From NCBI GenBank assembly GCA_013407085.1, contig JACCGJ010016198.1, positions 62,001 to 126,000 of the forward strand: DNA of 64,000 nucleotides, in the 5' to 3' direction. Shown here piece after piece: positions 11,518 through 23,135 of the stretch (position 1 is the stretch's first letter; the number at the start of each line of letters is the position of its first letter). Source of the DNA: Atriophallophorus winterbourni (taxonomy: Eukaryota > Platyhelminthes > Trematoda > Plagiorchiida > Microphallidae). The position numbers and the translations under genes are program-made. The notes below the pieces were generated by a model. It saw only the letters and a list, made by a program, of their open reading frames with translations. It was not told the origin of the DNA and ran no database searches.

Positions 11518-12204
11518 GTATGTTCCAATTTCATGCGGCATTCTTCCGTTTGCTCAAAATTAACTCCAGGCTGTTAACATAATTCCAGTTTTAAGTTAAA
11601 TCATTGCGATCTAAGTTTTGTTCGAGCTTTAGTTTTTCAACATCATTTCATTTTAACGTAATGATTCATAACTGAGTTAATTGTTGAAGACGAATACACT
11701 TAATCTTGAACCTAGGCCTAGAAGTTCTAAGTTGAACATGTAATTAGACATGCTTAGAAAGTCCAAATCATATGAGTAGCGTTCGCGTTCTTAAATCTGA
11801 TTAGTAAACAGTATTCTTGTACTATTTTATTTACCTCTCATAAATCATTTTGAGAGTGTTCATGCGAATGCGAAACGATGAAAATAGTACATAGTATTGG
11901 TAACAACGATAACTCATTTGGTGTCGAGTTAAACTGTAGAAATTTCGCATGGTAGATTATGAACCACTGCAATTAAGCTTCGAAATTTGCTGAATGCTGT
12001 AAGCTGTCAGCTATTTTGTATTCAGGTGGTTTGATTCGGGTGAACGTGACGGGGACTAAAAAATTGAATTGTTCCGAAATGTACGATTGTGTAACTATAA
12101 TCAAAATGTAAATTTTTACGTAACTATTTTATAAACTGTCATCTAACTATTGTAGCAAGTCGTAGCAAGCATCACGATGATGTGACACATTCTTGACTCC
12201 GCAA
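11518..12204 (+). other. Gene A intron, 5' part
   Basis: AT-rich intron sequence after the GTATGT donor; no feature recognised before the LINE that begins at about 12205. Confidence 0.5.
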
Positions 12205-14265
12205 TGAACTCAGAACTCAGAACTCAGAGAATTTTATGGTAGAAAAAGCATTATGCTCAACAATAACCATAGGATGAAAAGGTATATGGAATATAATAAA
12301 ATATATATAAAATATCTCAAAAACCAATAGGGACACTTGCATACCGCATGGTTTGTCATAAACTCATCGAGTTTGGAAGCGAAAACCTCAACAGATTCTG
12401 ACCGTGTAATTTCTTCAGGCAAATAGTTCCAAGTGAAACAAATTCTTACCGAGAAAAAATTACGACGTATATCCAATCGAGAATGCGGAATGCTTAAAGC
12501 CTTTGAATGTGTTCGTGTTCGAGTAAGGTCACTGGGCTTTAGCAAGTGTTTAAGGGGATGGTTTACAGAATGCAGGATTTTGAAGGTCAACATAAGGTCA
12601 CTACGTATCCGCCGTTGGGTAAAATCGTGTAGGTTCAGTTTTAACATTCGCTCTGTGAAAGGCAAATTTCTGTACCGGGAGACCAACTTTGTAGCACGAT
12701 GATAAATCCTGTCGAGTAGTTCGATATCCTTCCTCAGCCATGGTGCCCAGGCTTGGATGGAATATTCCATAACAGGACGTATATACGTGTTAATTACCCG
12801 GGGTAGGGTTTCGGGCGTAAAAATCCGGAATATTCTTTTGAGAAGACTCAAGATACGGTAAGCTTTATTGTACACCATCCGGCAATGATGTCCAGGCTTA
12901 AGGTTAAACGAAACCCATATACCAAGATCTTTTTCTGCTGTGGTCCAGAAGAGATCTTGCGTGCCAAGCTGATACGTGTGGTGCAGAGATTTTCCAAGCT
13001 GCAGCATTTTACATTTCGCAGGGTTAAATGGTAATTCATTTAACTGGGACCAACGAAATAAGATGCTCAGATCCCTTTGTAATGTCATACAGTCATTAAC
13101 AGACCTGACACGTTTCCATATTTTAATATCATCGGCAAATAGTATCAAGTTGCATCCAATATTCTCTACTATATCGTTCATGTACACCAAGAATAGAAGA
13201 GGTCCAAACACCGAGCCTTGCGGAACTCCGCTCGTGATGTGTATTTTTCTAGATAAGCTGCTGCCAACGCGAACTTGGACGTGTCTATCAGTAAGATAGT
13301 CCCTCATCCAATTTAGCAATATTCCCGTTATTCCATAAGATTCGAGCTTTTTGATTAAGATGTCATGGTTGACTCTATCGAAAGCTTTGGAAATATCGAT
13401 GTAGCAAGCATGTACAGCCTCACCTTCGTCTAGTGGGTCCAATCCTCGAACGTTGTAAGAAGGTTAGATAAACAGCAACGATCTCTTCGAAAACCGTGTT
13501 GTGCTGCGGTCAAAATGTTTTGGTTTTCAAAATGTTCTCTTATGCGCGCAGTCACAATGCGTTCCATTAATTTAGAGATCACCGGAAGTAACGTTACCGG
13601 TCTATAGTTTGCTGTGTCTGAACGGCTACCGCCTTTATAAAAAGGAGTTATCATCCCTGCTTTCCATTGCCGTGGTATTTTTCCTTCATTTAAGCTGAGA
13701 TTGAATATGCGAGTGAGAGGAGCAGTCAAGGCAACGCGACACCTGCGAAGTATGGCGGGGTAATTTTGTCTGCGCCTGGGGACTTCTTTCCGTTTAGCTG
13801 ACAAAGTTCCCGCCCAACCATGTATTCGTTGATAGTCATTTCACTTAGTAATTCGAAATGTGGCGAATTTGGTGAAACTTGATATGGGATACAACTCTTG
13901 GGATTGAAGACAAATGAGTAAAACGTTGCTAAAGCATCGGCGGTATCTTGGGCAGTGTAGGTCAATCCATTAGGTATAGTACAGAGAATACACCTGGTTT
14001 GATCTTTGATCGTTCATTGACTATCTTGTAGAGAAGCTTAGGATTCTTTTCCATTCTCTTAAGCAAGTTCCATTGGAATTGCATGCGATCTTCTCTTACA
14101 AGAGTCGTGACTTGATTCCGTATCTTACAGAATCGCTTCCAAGTTGCTTCCGTACCAAACTTCTTATGAGTTACCCAAGACTCTCGTTTAACAGTTAACC
14201 ATTTTTTAGTTATGCTCCGAATAACAAACTGGTTGTTGTAGCTGCATTTGTGTAGTACAGAAATC
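12205..14265 (-). mobile_element. CR1-like LINE, 5'-truncated, frameshifted (reverse transcriptase)
   Basis: On the - strand, the longest piece (13442-12234, 402 codons) carries RT motifs in order: YIDISKAFDRVNH, SGVPQGSVFGPLLF and ILFADDIKIW, so the catalytic Asp residues remain. Upstream pieces in other frames (13804-13430 and 13965-13726) hold GMITPFYKGGSRSDTANYRPV and KSPGADKITPP. Farther upstream, to about 14260, is the linker after the endonuclease. At least two frameshifts break the ORF and the endonuclease domain is missing. The 3' end (about 12205-12232) has three copies of the 7-mer AACTCAG (+ strand), a short 3' tandem repeat as CR1-type LINEs have. It lies in a gene A intron, antisense. 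Confidence 0.9.
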
Positions 14266-14277
14266 GAGCTTAATCGT

Positions 14278-14490
14278 CATCGGTCACACGGTAAACCGTA
14301 GACCAGGCCGTAGGCTCGGAAATATAATATTAGTGCTTGCGGGTTCGAGTCACACATGAGGCAGAGGATATTGATTCTTGATGACCTCAAATACAGGCGG
14401 AACTCAAATCCAGTGCTTCGCTTATGGACCGTCATGATCAAATTTCTGAATATTTCGAAAGACTGGGTATTTATGAGTAGGCACAAATAT
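14278..14490 (+). mobile_element. Family 1 hammerhead SINE, decayed copy
   Basis: This copy has a B-box-like GGTTCGAGTCA at 14342-14352 and a hammerhead-like block at 14368-14416. Its tail (TGAATATTTCGAAAGACTGG) is almost identical to the copy at 8.5 kb. In the ribozyme block the core reads TTGATGAC, GGAAC replaces GAAAC, and the cleavage triplet is ATC. The 3' stem I arm CCAGTGC is intact but its partner is not. It should be inactive. It abuts the start of the - strand LINE. Confidence 0.7.
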
Positions 14491-14781
14491 AAAAGTGGGT
14501 CGATCCGTCTTTGTGTGGGCTGTCGTAGTGGAAACTAGCGTCTGTGTACATCGTCACTATGATGTGTTGTAGTTGGAGAGATTTCACTGTCAACTTAGCA
14601 TTAACAAGTGTTCATTTATTATGCTTTGGTAGCTCGTACTATAAATAGCAAAATTTCTTATACCCACAAATATTACTGAGATCAGACCAAAATTTCTACA
14701 CAATATTAACTTCATCAGCTTGCTCAATACCCATCGTTTCTTATTATATCATTCAAAACTTTATACATCATTTTTAAACAG

Positions 14782-14910
14782 ACATTCACCGAACTCTACG
14801 AACATTTGACCATGTTTGAGGATGCTCTGGCAAAGCGAACTTTATATCTACTGTCTTTGAAGTATGAAGTCTATGCTTCGCAACATCATCAAACCACTGC
14901 TTTGAATCAG
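14782..14910 (+). CDS. Gene A exon: helical segment
   Basis: This exon encodes 43 residues between the acceptor CATTTTTAAACAG and the donor CAG|GTAAAC, phase 0. The sequence (TFTELYEHLTMFEDALAKRT, then LYLLSLKYEVYASQ) is a continuous amphipathic helix. Together with the next exon it could form one coiled-coil hairpin. No catalytic motif is seen. Confidence 0.78.
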
Positions 14911-15870
14911 GTAAACCACTCATTTAATCATTCACTGAAAATGGCATCAATTCAATCCATGCAAATTATAATTTCAGGATTACATGATTGCATCATCAAT
15001 TAATGTATAATTTGCATGAATAATTATTCATGCCGATTTTATTAAACAAATATTTGCGGCTGAAAAATCCAAGATTTAAATTTCCGTTAATCTTGAGGAA
15101 AAATGCTGTTGCTGAAAAAGCAATCTCTCCTGTTTGGAGAATTTGGTAGATGCTACGCAGCAGGTGCAACGCTGGAAATATTTCATATGCATAATAACAT
15201 GATAAGATTAATAAATGAATTTCTGAACCATTGGTACACCTAAAGTTTTGTGCATGCACGTCTTGTGGCATGTAAAATTGTACATTTTTGAAAGTTACCT
15301 CAGAATTGCAAATTATTTCACCGTTCTGCCATCAATTCACACATCTAGACGGCCGGATGAAGTCTGCAGTTAATTATTTATATGTAAGCCGATAAATATT
15401 TACCCACAAAAGAATTTAAAATTTACTAGATATTGTGTTAAATTTCGCTCATACGCCAGTTTTTCAACAGAGACGAACAACTCATATGATCTGACCTATT
15501 GCATTGAGTGCTAGGCTATTCTAGTTACGATTCCAGCCAAAATCTGTACCCTTTCTTCACCTGGGTATGGCGAGAAATTGGGTTTAATTACCTTCCCAGA
15601 CATGTGCAAACGCATCGCGATTCTAACATGAAACTTGCGATTGTGAGGTTCACTTCCTATGCGTTGTCTCGTTGAGCCCCCACTATGTTAAAACGTACAT
15701 ACTAAGTCATAGAACAATCAGAGGGAAACGGCGCATATTGGTGAAGACATTTTGCCGGCGCAGTAGATGAATAATCGTTTCACGTCGAGTTGGATTAAGT
15801 GTTCACATGATAAGTAATATAGTCATGACAGCATTTTTGGGATTGTAAAGGTAATAATCGCGTCAGGCTA
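14911..15870 (+). other. Gene A intron, 5' part
   Basis: No coding exon or named repeat recognised. Short open frames on the - strand (15271-14996) have no supporting motif. Confidence 0.4.
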
Positions 15871-16430
15871 ATCGAGGTCTACCTCGCCAATGGTCAATTA
15901 CGTTGTTTGCACAAGCTTCGATGACACTTAACGCCGTGTTTCGCGCCTACTAATCGATCGCGTCCCAATTCAACATTGAGGTCAATCTTGCCAACGTTAA
16001 TCACATTCATTCACTAACCCACACAACACAAGAGAACGCCAATTGATCAACACGGTCTATACGCACACGACAGAGAAAAAACTAAGCATATCTTATATAG
16101 GCAAATCCCATTATCATATAAGTATCCTCAGTCTGCTTGAACCGGTTTTCACTTTGATCTGATTTATAGATCGACTTTTGTCAGTAGTCTCACTACAAGC
16201 GCTCATCATGTTGGTCTCGCTTGACCGAACTTGATGAATCGCATTTCTCCTACTAGCGGCTGACGTTGTCCATCTGCTGATGTTTCCGAAGAGGTTTTTG
16301 CAATAAACGTTCTCGTATCTTTCTTCCGAAACCCACATTATTACGGTTTTGTGAGGGTCGTGGATGGTCCGCACATCATCCGAAAGCTCATGATTAGCTG
16401 TCGTAGCTATTGCACTTTACGTCCCTACAC
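15870..16430 (-). repeat. Interspersed repeat R1, copy 1 (about 560 bp)
   Basis: This segment is colinear with 24220-24785. Shared stretches include the block around TTATATA with CGCACA-CGAC before it, the segment around CCGA-CTTGA, and a - strand open frame with Thr/Ser-rich coding. The block nearest its low-coordinate end (GAGGTCAA..CCAACG, CACAACACAAGAGAA) also matches the 3' UTR of the LINE at 59.4-59.8 kb. I infer a non-autonomous element that shares a LINE 3' tail. It lies in a gene A intron. Confidence 0.55.
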
Positions 16431-16528
16431 TAACACATTGTCTCAGATTCTGCATTTATCATAAAAAATATTTGCTTAATAATAATGAAACGGTATTTCG
16501 GCTGAATGAAACATTTTCCATGTTCTAG

Positions 16529-16648
16529 GTTTTACGTAAAATGCGAAACGAAATACAATATTTTGCTCGTCCAAGTGCACCATATCAGCAACTGAAGGTT
16601 GCAGTCAAAAGATCGATGAGTATTAGTCATCACGAGTTTTCACAAGAG
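16529..16648 (+). CDS. Gene A exon: basic helical segment
   Basis: This exon encodes 40 residues from the acceptor CATGTTCTAG to the donor GAG|GTAAGC, phase 0. It reads VLRKMRNEIQYFARPSAPYQ and ends SISHHEFSQE, moderately basic, with a Pro break in the middle. It follows the helical exon 14782-14910 and probably completes the same structural unit. Confidence 0.75.
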
Positions 16649-17094
16649 GTAAGCTCATCAATGAAATTTCTTCATGCGGTAAGATGAACATGATTGAGTT
16701 TCATTACTACTAATTAAATGTGGGTCGAAACTATTTGCTAGCATTTCTCGTACGTTGATAATTTGGAATGAAAAACTCCGTTTAGGTTTCCAAGCACCTG
16801 TTCATAAACCTTAAATTTACGGTAAAGGATCTAATGATGAATTCAACGAAGCTGCCGTGGAGCACAAAGGCAAGGACTTTTCTATCATTACCGAAGCTCA
16901 CGTGACTTCGAAGAAAACAAAAAACAAAATATCAACCATCGAGCGTCACTGAAGAATTGTAAAATAGTAAAAACAATCACCGGTGCTGCATTGCACCGAT
17001 GGTAGGAATTACCTTAATCCCCACATGAGAGCTAAATTTCAATTTACAAATAAGGATTTATCCACTACTATACGAGAAAATATTTGTATTTGAG

Positions 17095-17160
17095 CGCTTT
17101 AGTATCATACATATTCATCATGACTGGTTTCATGCTATTTGCACTTATCAAGTAGGCAAA
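17095..17160 (-). ncRNA. Family 2 hammerhead, decayed copy
   Basis: On the - strand the block 17156-17120 reads CTAC, TTGATAA, GTGC / AAATA / GCAT, GAAAC and CAGTC. This parallels the intact copy at 59255-59296 base for base. The core C3 and G8 are substituted and stem I is lost, so it should be inactive. Confidence 0.6.
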
Positions 17161-17204
17161 GTGTGATCTTCAAAAAGTAGAGAAATGTTATGAAAGTTTG
17201 AACT

Positions 17205-17388
17205 TTGAAACCAATGCTGGATACGGCAGACACGACCAACCTGCTCAATTACATGCGGTCACACACATGTAGATACGGCTAAGAACCAAAAATCAATATA
17301 TGCATTTATTTCCTTCACGCGCACCCCCACGACTGACTTAATACTGTTCACACTCTTCGGGTAGGGACACCAATAGCTTTTGCAAACT
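17205..17388 (-). mobile_element. Family 2 hammerhead retroposon, - strand arm of head-to-head pair
   Basis: Read on the - strand: stem I arm CCCTAC, a core decayed to CCGAAGA, then AGTCGTGGGGG with the GTC site and the matching arm. The tail follows, with GAGCAGGTTGGTCGTGTC and CCGTATCCAGCATTGG, matching the 53.9 kb copy tail (GAACAGGTTGGTCGTAAC, TTATCCAACAGTGGC). Stem I is preserved, but core and stem II are mutated. It is joined head to head with the + copy at 17389. Confidence 0.65.
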
Positions 17389-17565
17389 TCCTTCCTGATT
17401 GCAAACAGCTCGAAACCAACCATGTGGCGTGTGATGGAATTGCATGTGAATACAGATTGTTGGTTCAATTTCATGTTTTATCTCTCTCTATATGCCACAC
17501 GTAATTTGAAAGGTTGGTAATGCCAGTCTTACCCAACATTGGCTTCAATATTGAAAGATAGTTTG
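17389..17565 (+). mobile_element. Family 2 hammerhead retroposon, + strand arm
   Basis: CTGAT at 17395 is followed by TGCAAACAGCTCGAAACC, so a three-base deletion has removed GAG from the core and stem II. The GTC site is lost (ACCAACCATG). The tail (TTTGAAAGGTTGGTAATGCC, TTACCCAACATTGGCTTC) aligns with the 53.9 kb copy. With the preceding element it forms an imperfect palindrome of about 175-bp arms. Confidence 0.6.
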
Positions 17566-17594
17566 CCTTTTCTACATTGTTTCACGGCTTGTGA

Positions 17595-17660
17595 ATCGTG
17601 TTCGTACTGAGGAGTGCGAGCAACACGAAACCGGTCGCGTGGTGTAATGCATAAACGCGC
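17595..17660 (+). ncRNA. Family 2 hammerhead, near-complete core without stem I
   Basis: The core reads CTGAGGA (17607-17613; position 7 tolerates change), with stem II GTGC / GAGCA / ACAC at three pairs and GAA at 17627-17629. Stem III is ACC|GGT, with the GTC site ending at 17636. Flanking arms do not pair, so stem I is lost and activity is unlikely. Confidence 0.55.
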
Positions 17661-17669
17661 AAACACTGA

Positions 17670-19540
17670 TTCATCACGCATGCCCATTCATTTAAACGCC
17701 TCAGCTTGTGCATGCTCGTGATTTTATGACTGAACCATCGGATGATTCGAAATCTGGCTAACTTGAATTTCGCCAGATTTAACTATGGTGTTTAATTATA
17801 GAAGCACCTACTTCTCATGGGTAGAGAATTCAACCGCTTATAAATTATAAATATCTGCCGTTGTTAATATGCCAATATTTTAGATGCTCACTTTCTTTGG
17901 CTGGTTTTCGGGCTGTTAGCATTCATCAAATCTACACCGTGAGATTGGTTCCAGCCAGCTTGAAACAGGTAAAACAATGGTTAACCAGACTTTAAAACCG
18001 CTGCCAGAAACCGATCCCTGACATTCCTTTAAGCGCGGAACCAGGAATCATTGTCATCTTGTATTTAAACGACGTGTTTTGTTATATGGATCATATGTAG
18101 GAGTGGTGTAGAGACCTAATTTCTCCCTCTTTTGGCTAATTTAAAGCACACTGAACCTAATATTACTGTATTTCTCCGATGGCGGTAAACAGTCAGAAAT
18201 CGGCCGTGGGCTTCAGCGCTCGATCACGAATAAATTCCTGCTTCTATAATTACAAAAGCGATTGGTTGTATAAAACAAACTGACTTCAAAGGGAAAACAG
18301 CATGAAACTGTTATTAGAGCATGCGTGCGGAGGATCTGAGCAAATACAAAACCGAAAATTGATATTTTGTTTAGATTCTCTGTGTGATAGAAAGCAGTTT
18401 TGCAAACTTCTGAGATGTATGACGACAAGAATTTAGAGAGAATATTTATGATAAACAGCATTCAAATTTCAGTTATATTTATTGTAACATTTTTGCCATG
18501 GATGCGTGCAACACATTTTATAACACATTGTGTTCAAAGTACCATTAGTTACTAAAAGGTTAACCTAAACGTATTAACTTTATAACCAAATATAAGCAAT
18601 AATGAATGGAACTCATCAAACCAAGCTATATATTGTGGTATTATGAGTTTACCTATATCTGTTATAGAGACTATCGAATTTGAGTGAACAGCATTCTATC
18701 TGGTACTTCATCGATTTCAGCTTCTGTTTTTATTCTAATATACTTACGATATTATCTGGAAATGAGGCATAGCGGACACGTGTTTTGGTGGCTGGAAATG
18801 ACGCAGAGGGATTGTGCCTACTACACAGTTAACAAATAACGTAAATCGTTGAAAAATCCTCCACAGATTTGATGCGTAGGTTATGCTTGAGGTTAAACTC
18901 GCGTATGCTGTTTTGTGTTTCCTTCATTTGAGAGCCTGTCACAGCAAGCTGTGCATGTGTTTTAGCTCACTCAATGAAACCGAAGATAATAGCTTCATTT
19001 CTTATGGAACTAACTATTCGCGGTTAACCTATTTTCACTTTGAAAGAGTATAACATAATACATGTGAGTATGATGACCACGATAAAGTTGGATTGGACAG
19101 TGTCTAAATGGTATCTAGGCTATTTATTTCGAAGGTGAATACTACTCGATTTTTATAAGTTAAAGACATTTACATTTATACACCCAAAAATCATGTAGGA
19201 TTTAACCACACGCTTTTTACCCATAATGGACAGCCCTGAATGGGAAATTTATAAAAATCCAACTTAAGCAAATATTTGCATATGCATTATACTTTGTGAT
19301 TAATTGAAAACTTGTGTCTCTCAATTTAATTAATTATAGAAATTTTCCAGCGTTATTAATGAAGGGTTTGTGGTAAATAGATTAACACCAACTTGTCAAT
19401 GCCCTTTCCGTTGAGTAAAACTAAATCACACTTGCATGTAGTATAACACTCCTTGTCACAAAACCGGGAAATGTACAAGAGCTTCGGAGGCATGTTACAG
19501 AATGAACTACGAATTCCCACATGCAGTTGATTTCGTTATT
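17670..19540 (+). other. Gene A intron, no feature recognised
   Basis: AT-rich sequence. A possible exon at 17884-17969 fails on reading phase (see rejected list). I see nothing else supportable. Confidence 0.4.
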
Positions 19541-19889
19541 TTAATTAGGGTTCACCGTCTGATTAGGGATAAAAGCACTGTTTCACTAAAACCTCATGTG
19601 GTCCACGACCCCTTAAACTGACAATTTTGACCACCACCATGGTGGATACCGTGCTTAACAATTGGAATCAGTATCCATATAAAGTTCCTGAGAGTTCAAA
19701 ATTATCAATAAAAACCTGAAAACTGACGCTATCGTGGAAGTTGCCGAGCTTCTTGCTGCTGGTCATAGCGATGTCGCGAAACTTGATCCAAAAAACACAT
19801 GTCCACCGACTCTATCGGAGTCGGCGATGTAATATACACATTAACACGAGCCCCACCATCTTTGGCACGTACTCAGCTTATTTGCTCAA

Positions 19890-21113
19890 ATACTCATCTT
19901 CCAACACTTTTATCTAGATCAAACATCAAATTTTGTACACAAATGCACAATGCTTGACAAATAAATTACCCGAGTTAGTCGAGCTTTGTGAAAAATATGC
20001 ACCACTCCCGACAGCCGTAACAGAAACCTGGTTCAATTAGCTAAAGAGGAAATTTCCATTCCAAACATGTTTCTTTTTCACCGTGATCGTATGAACCGTG
20101 GCGGAGGAGGTGTTGCTATTTACTATGACCAACATCTCACGTAAAGAGAAATGACGGATAACGATTTGATACTGGAAGATACACTTTGGTGTTCACTTGA
20201 ATTATCAACAGGTGAAAACTGTATTTTGGTTTGATTTACTGACCACCGTCAGCAGGTGAAACATACAATGCTAGTTTACTTGAGAAAACTCAGCTGGTTG
20301 TTTTCAGATATGAAAACACTGTCCTGATCATGGGTGACTTCAATCTCCCGAAATTACTGAAAAGCGAGATTCCACCGGTGAATTCTCTTAATCATCTATT
20401 CTACAAAATGTTCAACGAAATTCCTTTATTTAACCACATCTCAAGCAGCACTCGCTTCAGAAGCACATACTCGATCTCTTCCGGAGAGTCAGGAAAATGA
20501 CAACGAAGAGATCTGCTATGAAGCACCACTTGGAAAGAGTGATCATGTAATCATTGTTGTCGACTATATATCTGAAACGAAAATAGCTAGTGACGCTCAG
20601 AAGTTGATAAGAAAAATAGATACGGTTGCATTATCAACGGGACTTCAAGAAGTAAGTGACTGGGCACCGAATAAGACTGGTGTCCAACAATGCTGGTCAT
20701 CATATATGTGAGAAAATCTACGAAAAAATAGAACTCCACTCTAAATATGTTTCAAAAAACTGAAAACAGGATTGAACTTCGTGCTCCGTAGTCGAACACG
20801 GAAATGAATAAAGGTGAGAAATTGTGCGTGGCGAAGCCACATACTGCATGTAAAGCCTGAATTTTGGGAATCCTACCGTTTGTTGAATAATAAAGTTGCT
20901 AAAGATTTCCAGGATGATAAAGACAAGTATAAGTTCAATCTGATGGATAAAATTGAACGAAAGCCGGAGATCCTCTTCCAGATCGTGAACAGAATGGCCA
21001 GGGTAAAGTCAGGCGTTTCTGCTGTAGTTACTACGACTGGAACTACATCCACTGCTCTCGATCCCGCCAACGAATTCGCTCAATTTTGCTCTAGAGTATT
21101 CTACCCTAACTAG
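19890..21113 (+). mobile_element. CR1-like LINE, endonuclease and linker remnant
   Basis: In broken frames on the + strand the order is typical of an apurinic-type LINE endonuclease: a PTAVTETWFN piece (about 20010), NRGGGGVAIYYD (about 20095), MGDFNLPKLL (about 20330) and LGKSDHVIIVVDY (about 20530). The linker frame 20814-21113 follows (WESYRLLNNKVAKDF, ILFQIVNRMARVKSGVSAV), matching the linker of the LINE at 13.7-14.2 kb. Many stops make it dead, and the RT part is absent. Sequence from about 19540 may be its 5' region but is too decayed to assign. It lies inside a gene A intron, sense orientation. Confidence 0.8.
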
Positions 21114-22008
21114 CGCTTATGGTATGTTATGCCTGCATTCAGATCACAAATGAACACAATGCACGAAATCGCTGTTTTTATATTGAATTTTGATTTCCAT
21201 TATCACATGTGATGCGCAATGTTAAACCCTAAAATGATCACAAATCATCGATCGACCAAAACTTATTTGCCTGTTTGTATTTCTACCACGAAAATTTACA
21301 ATAAGTGATGTAGATGTGAGTACAACAATATATGGTCATTTATTAGCGCCTTGAGTGCTTAACCAGTAGTCAATTTGTGATTCAGTATTTGAGCATCGTT
21401 GTTTTTTATAAGTAACTTATTTAACAGTGACATTCAAGTATACATTAAGAAGATAGTATTCTTTTTTTTCTGATTTTGTTTACCAAACGTTTTACGCAAA
21501 TAAAAAATTCCAACACATTTCGGGAAAACGTTAATTGACCTCTGCAACTTCAACCATGTATGTTAGATTGAATATTGAATGTGGCGTTGATTTTGAAGTT
21601 TACATAGTAACATAATAAAATCGGGGTTTGAATGATCTTCAGTTAACCACAGAGTTACGAGAGTCAAACGCTAATAATGTTCCTTCATCTCGGATGAAAA
21701 ATTTACGCAATCAAGTCTTCAAATACACAACTAAGAAAGCTGGAACATGTGAGATAAATTTACATTGAATATCTTTTGGGGATATTTCTTTCACCTACAC
21801 AGACTCTTAGCTCAGAACATTAAATATTTTAGATTGCCCAGCAATTCACCACTGAATCGCTGTTTTATACCATAAGATTAACCATATTTGGTTTGACTAA
21901 TCGAAGACTGCAAGCACCCCAAACTCATTAACCAACTTGAGCTACACAAAACTGAACATTTTATTATTCTTATATATCTTTTAATTCAATCGTTTCGTCC
22001 GATTTCAG
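21114..22008 (+). other. Gene A intron, 3' part
   Basis: No repeat or exon recognised between the LINE remnant and the acceptor at 22008. Confidence 0.4.
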
Positions 22009-22149
22009 GAATGTGAAAATTTTATCAACGTGGCTGAGAAATTCACCCGTTGTGCGCAGGATGACCTCAACACTCTTGCTGCGCACATGAGTCAGTGCAC
22101 AAGTTGGTTGGATGAAATGGCCGAAAAAGTACCCACAAGCTATGCAAAG
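22009..22149 (+). CDS. Gene A exon: spectrin-repeat-like helix
   Basis: This exon encodes 47 residues between the acceptor TCCGATTTCAG and the donor AAG|GTGAAT, phase 0. The product has LAAHMSQCTSWLDEMAEKVP, a good match to the helix A pattern of spectrin repeats (hydrophobic heptads with a central Trp followed by Leu-Asp-Glu), preceded by FINVAEKFTRCAQDDL. This is the strongest hint to protein class. Its repeat partner probably continues in the next exon. Confidence 0.8.
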
Positions 22150-22289
22150 GTGAATTAACATGAAACACATAGACCGATAAGTAGCGAATCAATTGCTGGT
22201 CTGAGATTTGAAGCTGGTTTTTCCAAATTACATTCTAACCTTATTTAGAGAACCAGATTGTTATTTTCAATGGGGTTATATTCAGTTTC

Positions 22290-22500
22290 GTTCCGAGCTA
22301 TTCTTGAAATTTAGCATCCTATCTATTGAGTCGTCAATCCGTATGTCTCTGGGCCTCGTTTGGTCGATGTTGACCTTGGATTTACATCGCAAGCACATGT
22401 TGGTTTCACGTTCCACAGCGCAGTGCTCGGCCGACCGTCGGCATTTGCATGCTATGCAACTAATCCAATTATGTCGGGGTCTAAGGAGAAATTATCCGCA
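22290..22500 (-). mobile_element. Possible LINE-2 family 3' fragment
   Basis: GACCTTGGATTTACATCGCAAGCA resembles GACCATGGATGTACATCGCAAGCA in the LINE fragment at 39.4 kb, same orientation. The rest is too decayed to align by eye. Confidence 0.35.
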
Positions 22501-22991
22501 ATGAGTAAATCAATATATGTGATATGATGTGCTGATTCAAGCTGATACTGTTCAACGGTGATAATGGGATGCGAAAACCTCCCGTATCACAAGATTTTGG
22601 TTTATTTTTGTAAATCTAAATTCTTTGCATGCCTACGAAAAGCAGTCTATTAATAGCTGGAGCTACTTCTTGGTGTGATCGATGATGGCTGCACTTTTCA
22701 TTGAAAATAATCTGTTATGTTACAGGAGAATGCACGCATTATTATTTTGTGGACCCTTATCATTTGATTGATTAAACGATTCAGTGAATGTTCGTTTTTA
22801 AATAGGAATTGTTGAAAATCCATCTGCATTCACTAGCAATGTTCAAGGACATATTAAGCCGACTTAGTACATGTCAACTTATTAGCACACTTAACTCGCT
22901 GTGTTCCTTGATGATGCCTTTTGGTAGCAATAGTAATAATTCTCTAATTGTTCAAACTCCATCAGGTTAATTCTTTCGTATTTTCGTTTAG

Positions 22992-23135
22992 ATCTACACT
23001 TGCGCACGCGATGATCTGATTGGCTATCGGGAGAGCGTCAACAACTTGTATAAGGAATTCTTTGATACACTCGCTGGGTTTGTTACCCATTTACGTGGTT
23101 TTACGTTTATCACCGAACAAAATCACGTGAACAAG
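22992..23135 (+). CDS. Gene A exon: helical segment
   Basis: This exon encodes 48 residues from the acceptor TTTTCGTTTAG to a consensus donor AAG|GTGAGT, phase 0. It reads as helix (LIGYRESVNNLYKEFFDTLA) then a shorter hydrophobic stretch (GFVTHLRGFTFI). It is the last strongly supported exon of gene A in this window. Confidence 0.78.

Noticed and set aside
17884..17969. Possible gene A exon between TTTTAG and CAG|GTAAAA
   Set aside because: Splice sites look good, but phase 0 gives a stop (GGC TGT TAG) and the open frame needs a phase-1 entry, against the uniform phase-0 pattern of this gene.
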